In this document: positions 63,566 through 64,000 of the stretch, one piece after another
How positions within the stretch are numbered: the stretch's first letter is position 1
Layout: every line of letters begins with the position of its first letter
Assembly (NCBI RefSeq): GCF_900013425.1
Contig: NZ_FBXK01000001.1
Location: 532,001-596,000, forward strand
Direction: 5' to 3'
Length of the DNA stretch: 64,000 bases
From: Sphingobium sp. Z007
GTDB lineage: Bacteria > Pseudomonadota > Alphaproteobacteria > Sphingomonadales > Sphingomonadaceae
Position numbers and translations under genes: made by a program
Notes under the pieces: generated by a model
The model's database searches: none
Told to the model about the DNA's origin: nothing
The model's input: the letters and a program-made list of their open reading frames with translations, nothing else

Positions 63566-64000
63566 ATGACCCTGCTATTCGGCATCGCCACCGTCTCGCT
63601 CAGCGGCACGCTGGAGGAAAAACTCCGCGCCGCGTCCGCCGCAGGCTTCGATGGCGTGGAGATTTTCGAAAACGACCTGATCGCCTCGCCGCTGCGCCCG
63701 CGCGACGTCCGCACGATGCTCGATGATCTTGGCCTGTCCTGCATGCTCTACCAGCCGTTCCGCGATTTCGAAGGGATGCCCGGCGCCATGCGCCAGCGCG
63801 CCTTCGACCGCGCAGCGGCAAAATTCGACTTGATGGGCGAGCTAGGCACGCGCCACATCCTGCTCTGCTCCAACTGCTCGCCCCATGCCCTGGGCGAACG
63901 CAACCGCATCGTCGCCGACTTCCAGCAACTGGGCGAACTCGCCGCCAGCTACGATATCATCGTTGGCTATGAAGCGCTCGCCTGGGGCCGCCATGTGTTC
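63566..64000 (+). CDS. quiC: 3-Dehydroshikimate dehydratase, N-terminal part (cut by window edge)
   Basis: First 145 residues of a TIM-barrel enzyme: LFGIATVSLSGTLEEKLRAA, SAAGFDGVEIFENDLIASPL, LGLSCMLYQPFRDFEG, AAAKFDLMGELGTRHILLCS and IVGYEALAWGRHVF. This matches the QuiC1-type dehydratase that converts 3-dehydroshikimate to protocatechuate; in pseudomonads it is fused to an HPPD-like C-terminal domain, which would lie outside the window. GGAGG precedes the ATG. With the preceding dehydrogenase it forms the quinate/shikimate-to-protocatechuate pathway. Confidence 0.9.
   Translation, partial: MTLLFGIATVSLSGTLEEKLRAASAAGFDGVEIFENDLIASPLRPRDVRTMLDDLGLSCMLYQPFRDFEGMPGAMRQRAFDRAAAKFDLMGELGTRHILLCSNCSPHALGERNRIVADFQQLGELAASYDIIVGYEALAWGRHVF

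Overview
The window looks like chromosome of an alphaproteobacterial sphingomonad (Sphingobium, Novosphingobium or Sphingomonas type). This is inferred from high GC, many large TonB-dependent receptors (TBDRs) of the sphingomonad kind, dense Rieske, SDR, VOC and GST catabolic genes, and a dad operon with a divergent Lrp regulator. No rRNA, tRNA, CRISPR array, transposase or phage gene was recognised, and no stretch longer than about 300 bases lacks a gene. Much of the window is accessory catabolism.

Layout. (A) 1-20.3 kb: a first catabolic block with the end of a TBDR, SnoaL-like and SDR genes, two Rieske oxygenase alpha subunits, a kinase-like plus acyl-CoA dehydrogenase pair resembling split ACAD10/11, three zinc-independent MDR reductases, three further SnoaL-like proteins, a complete TBDR, a GMC oxidoreductase, three VOC proteins and a lipoprotein PQQ/haem c dehydrogenase. 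(B) 20.4-35.5 kb: more ordinary functions, namely a Crp/Fnr regulator, a transglutaminase-like protein, catalase HPII, TetR plus acyl-CoA dehydrogenase, the alanine operon (Lrp // alr-dadA-RidA), a metallopeptidase-TPM fusion lipoprotein with a DUF3667 partner, a stand-alone MreB, and CbtB-CbtA under a cobalamin riboswitch. (C) 35.5-50.2 kb: a second aromatic catabolic block with SDR-cupin-FAH hydrolase opposite an alpha/beta hydrolase, a Rieske oxygenase and a VOC protein, then an MFS::SDR deletion scar, an FAD monooxygenase, a TBDR interrupted by an in-frame TAG, an epimerase, a NodD-like LysR and a two-domain extradiol-like dioxygenase. (D) 50.3-53.7 kb: TetR, LysR, a LigF-like glutathione transferase and a CmcJ-family oxidoreductase. 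(E) 53.8-64 kb: two exported esterases, a DUF3237 protein, a lipoprotein propeller, an MFS permease, a TBDR, a catabolic-type quinate/shikimate dehydrogenase and the start of 3-dehydroshikimate dehydratase.

The most interesting observation is block E. One 18-bp palindrome (ideal form GTACGAACTAGTTCGTAC) lies just upstream of the esterase operon, the MFS gene and the TBDR gene, so outer-membrane uptake, inner-membrane transport, esterases and quinate/shikimate oxidation look like one regulon. A reasonable model is exported hydrolysis of quinate or shikimate esters (chlorogenate-like plant compounds) followed by conversion to protocatechuate. A second possible regulon is in block C, where two CTATC-N9-GATA elements of the NodD-box type flank a NodD-like LysR gene. 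Several genes in block C are decaying, so the strain may be losing that pathway or the assembly may contain errors there.
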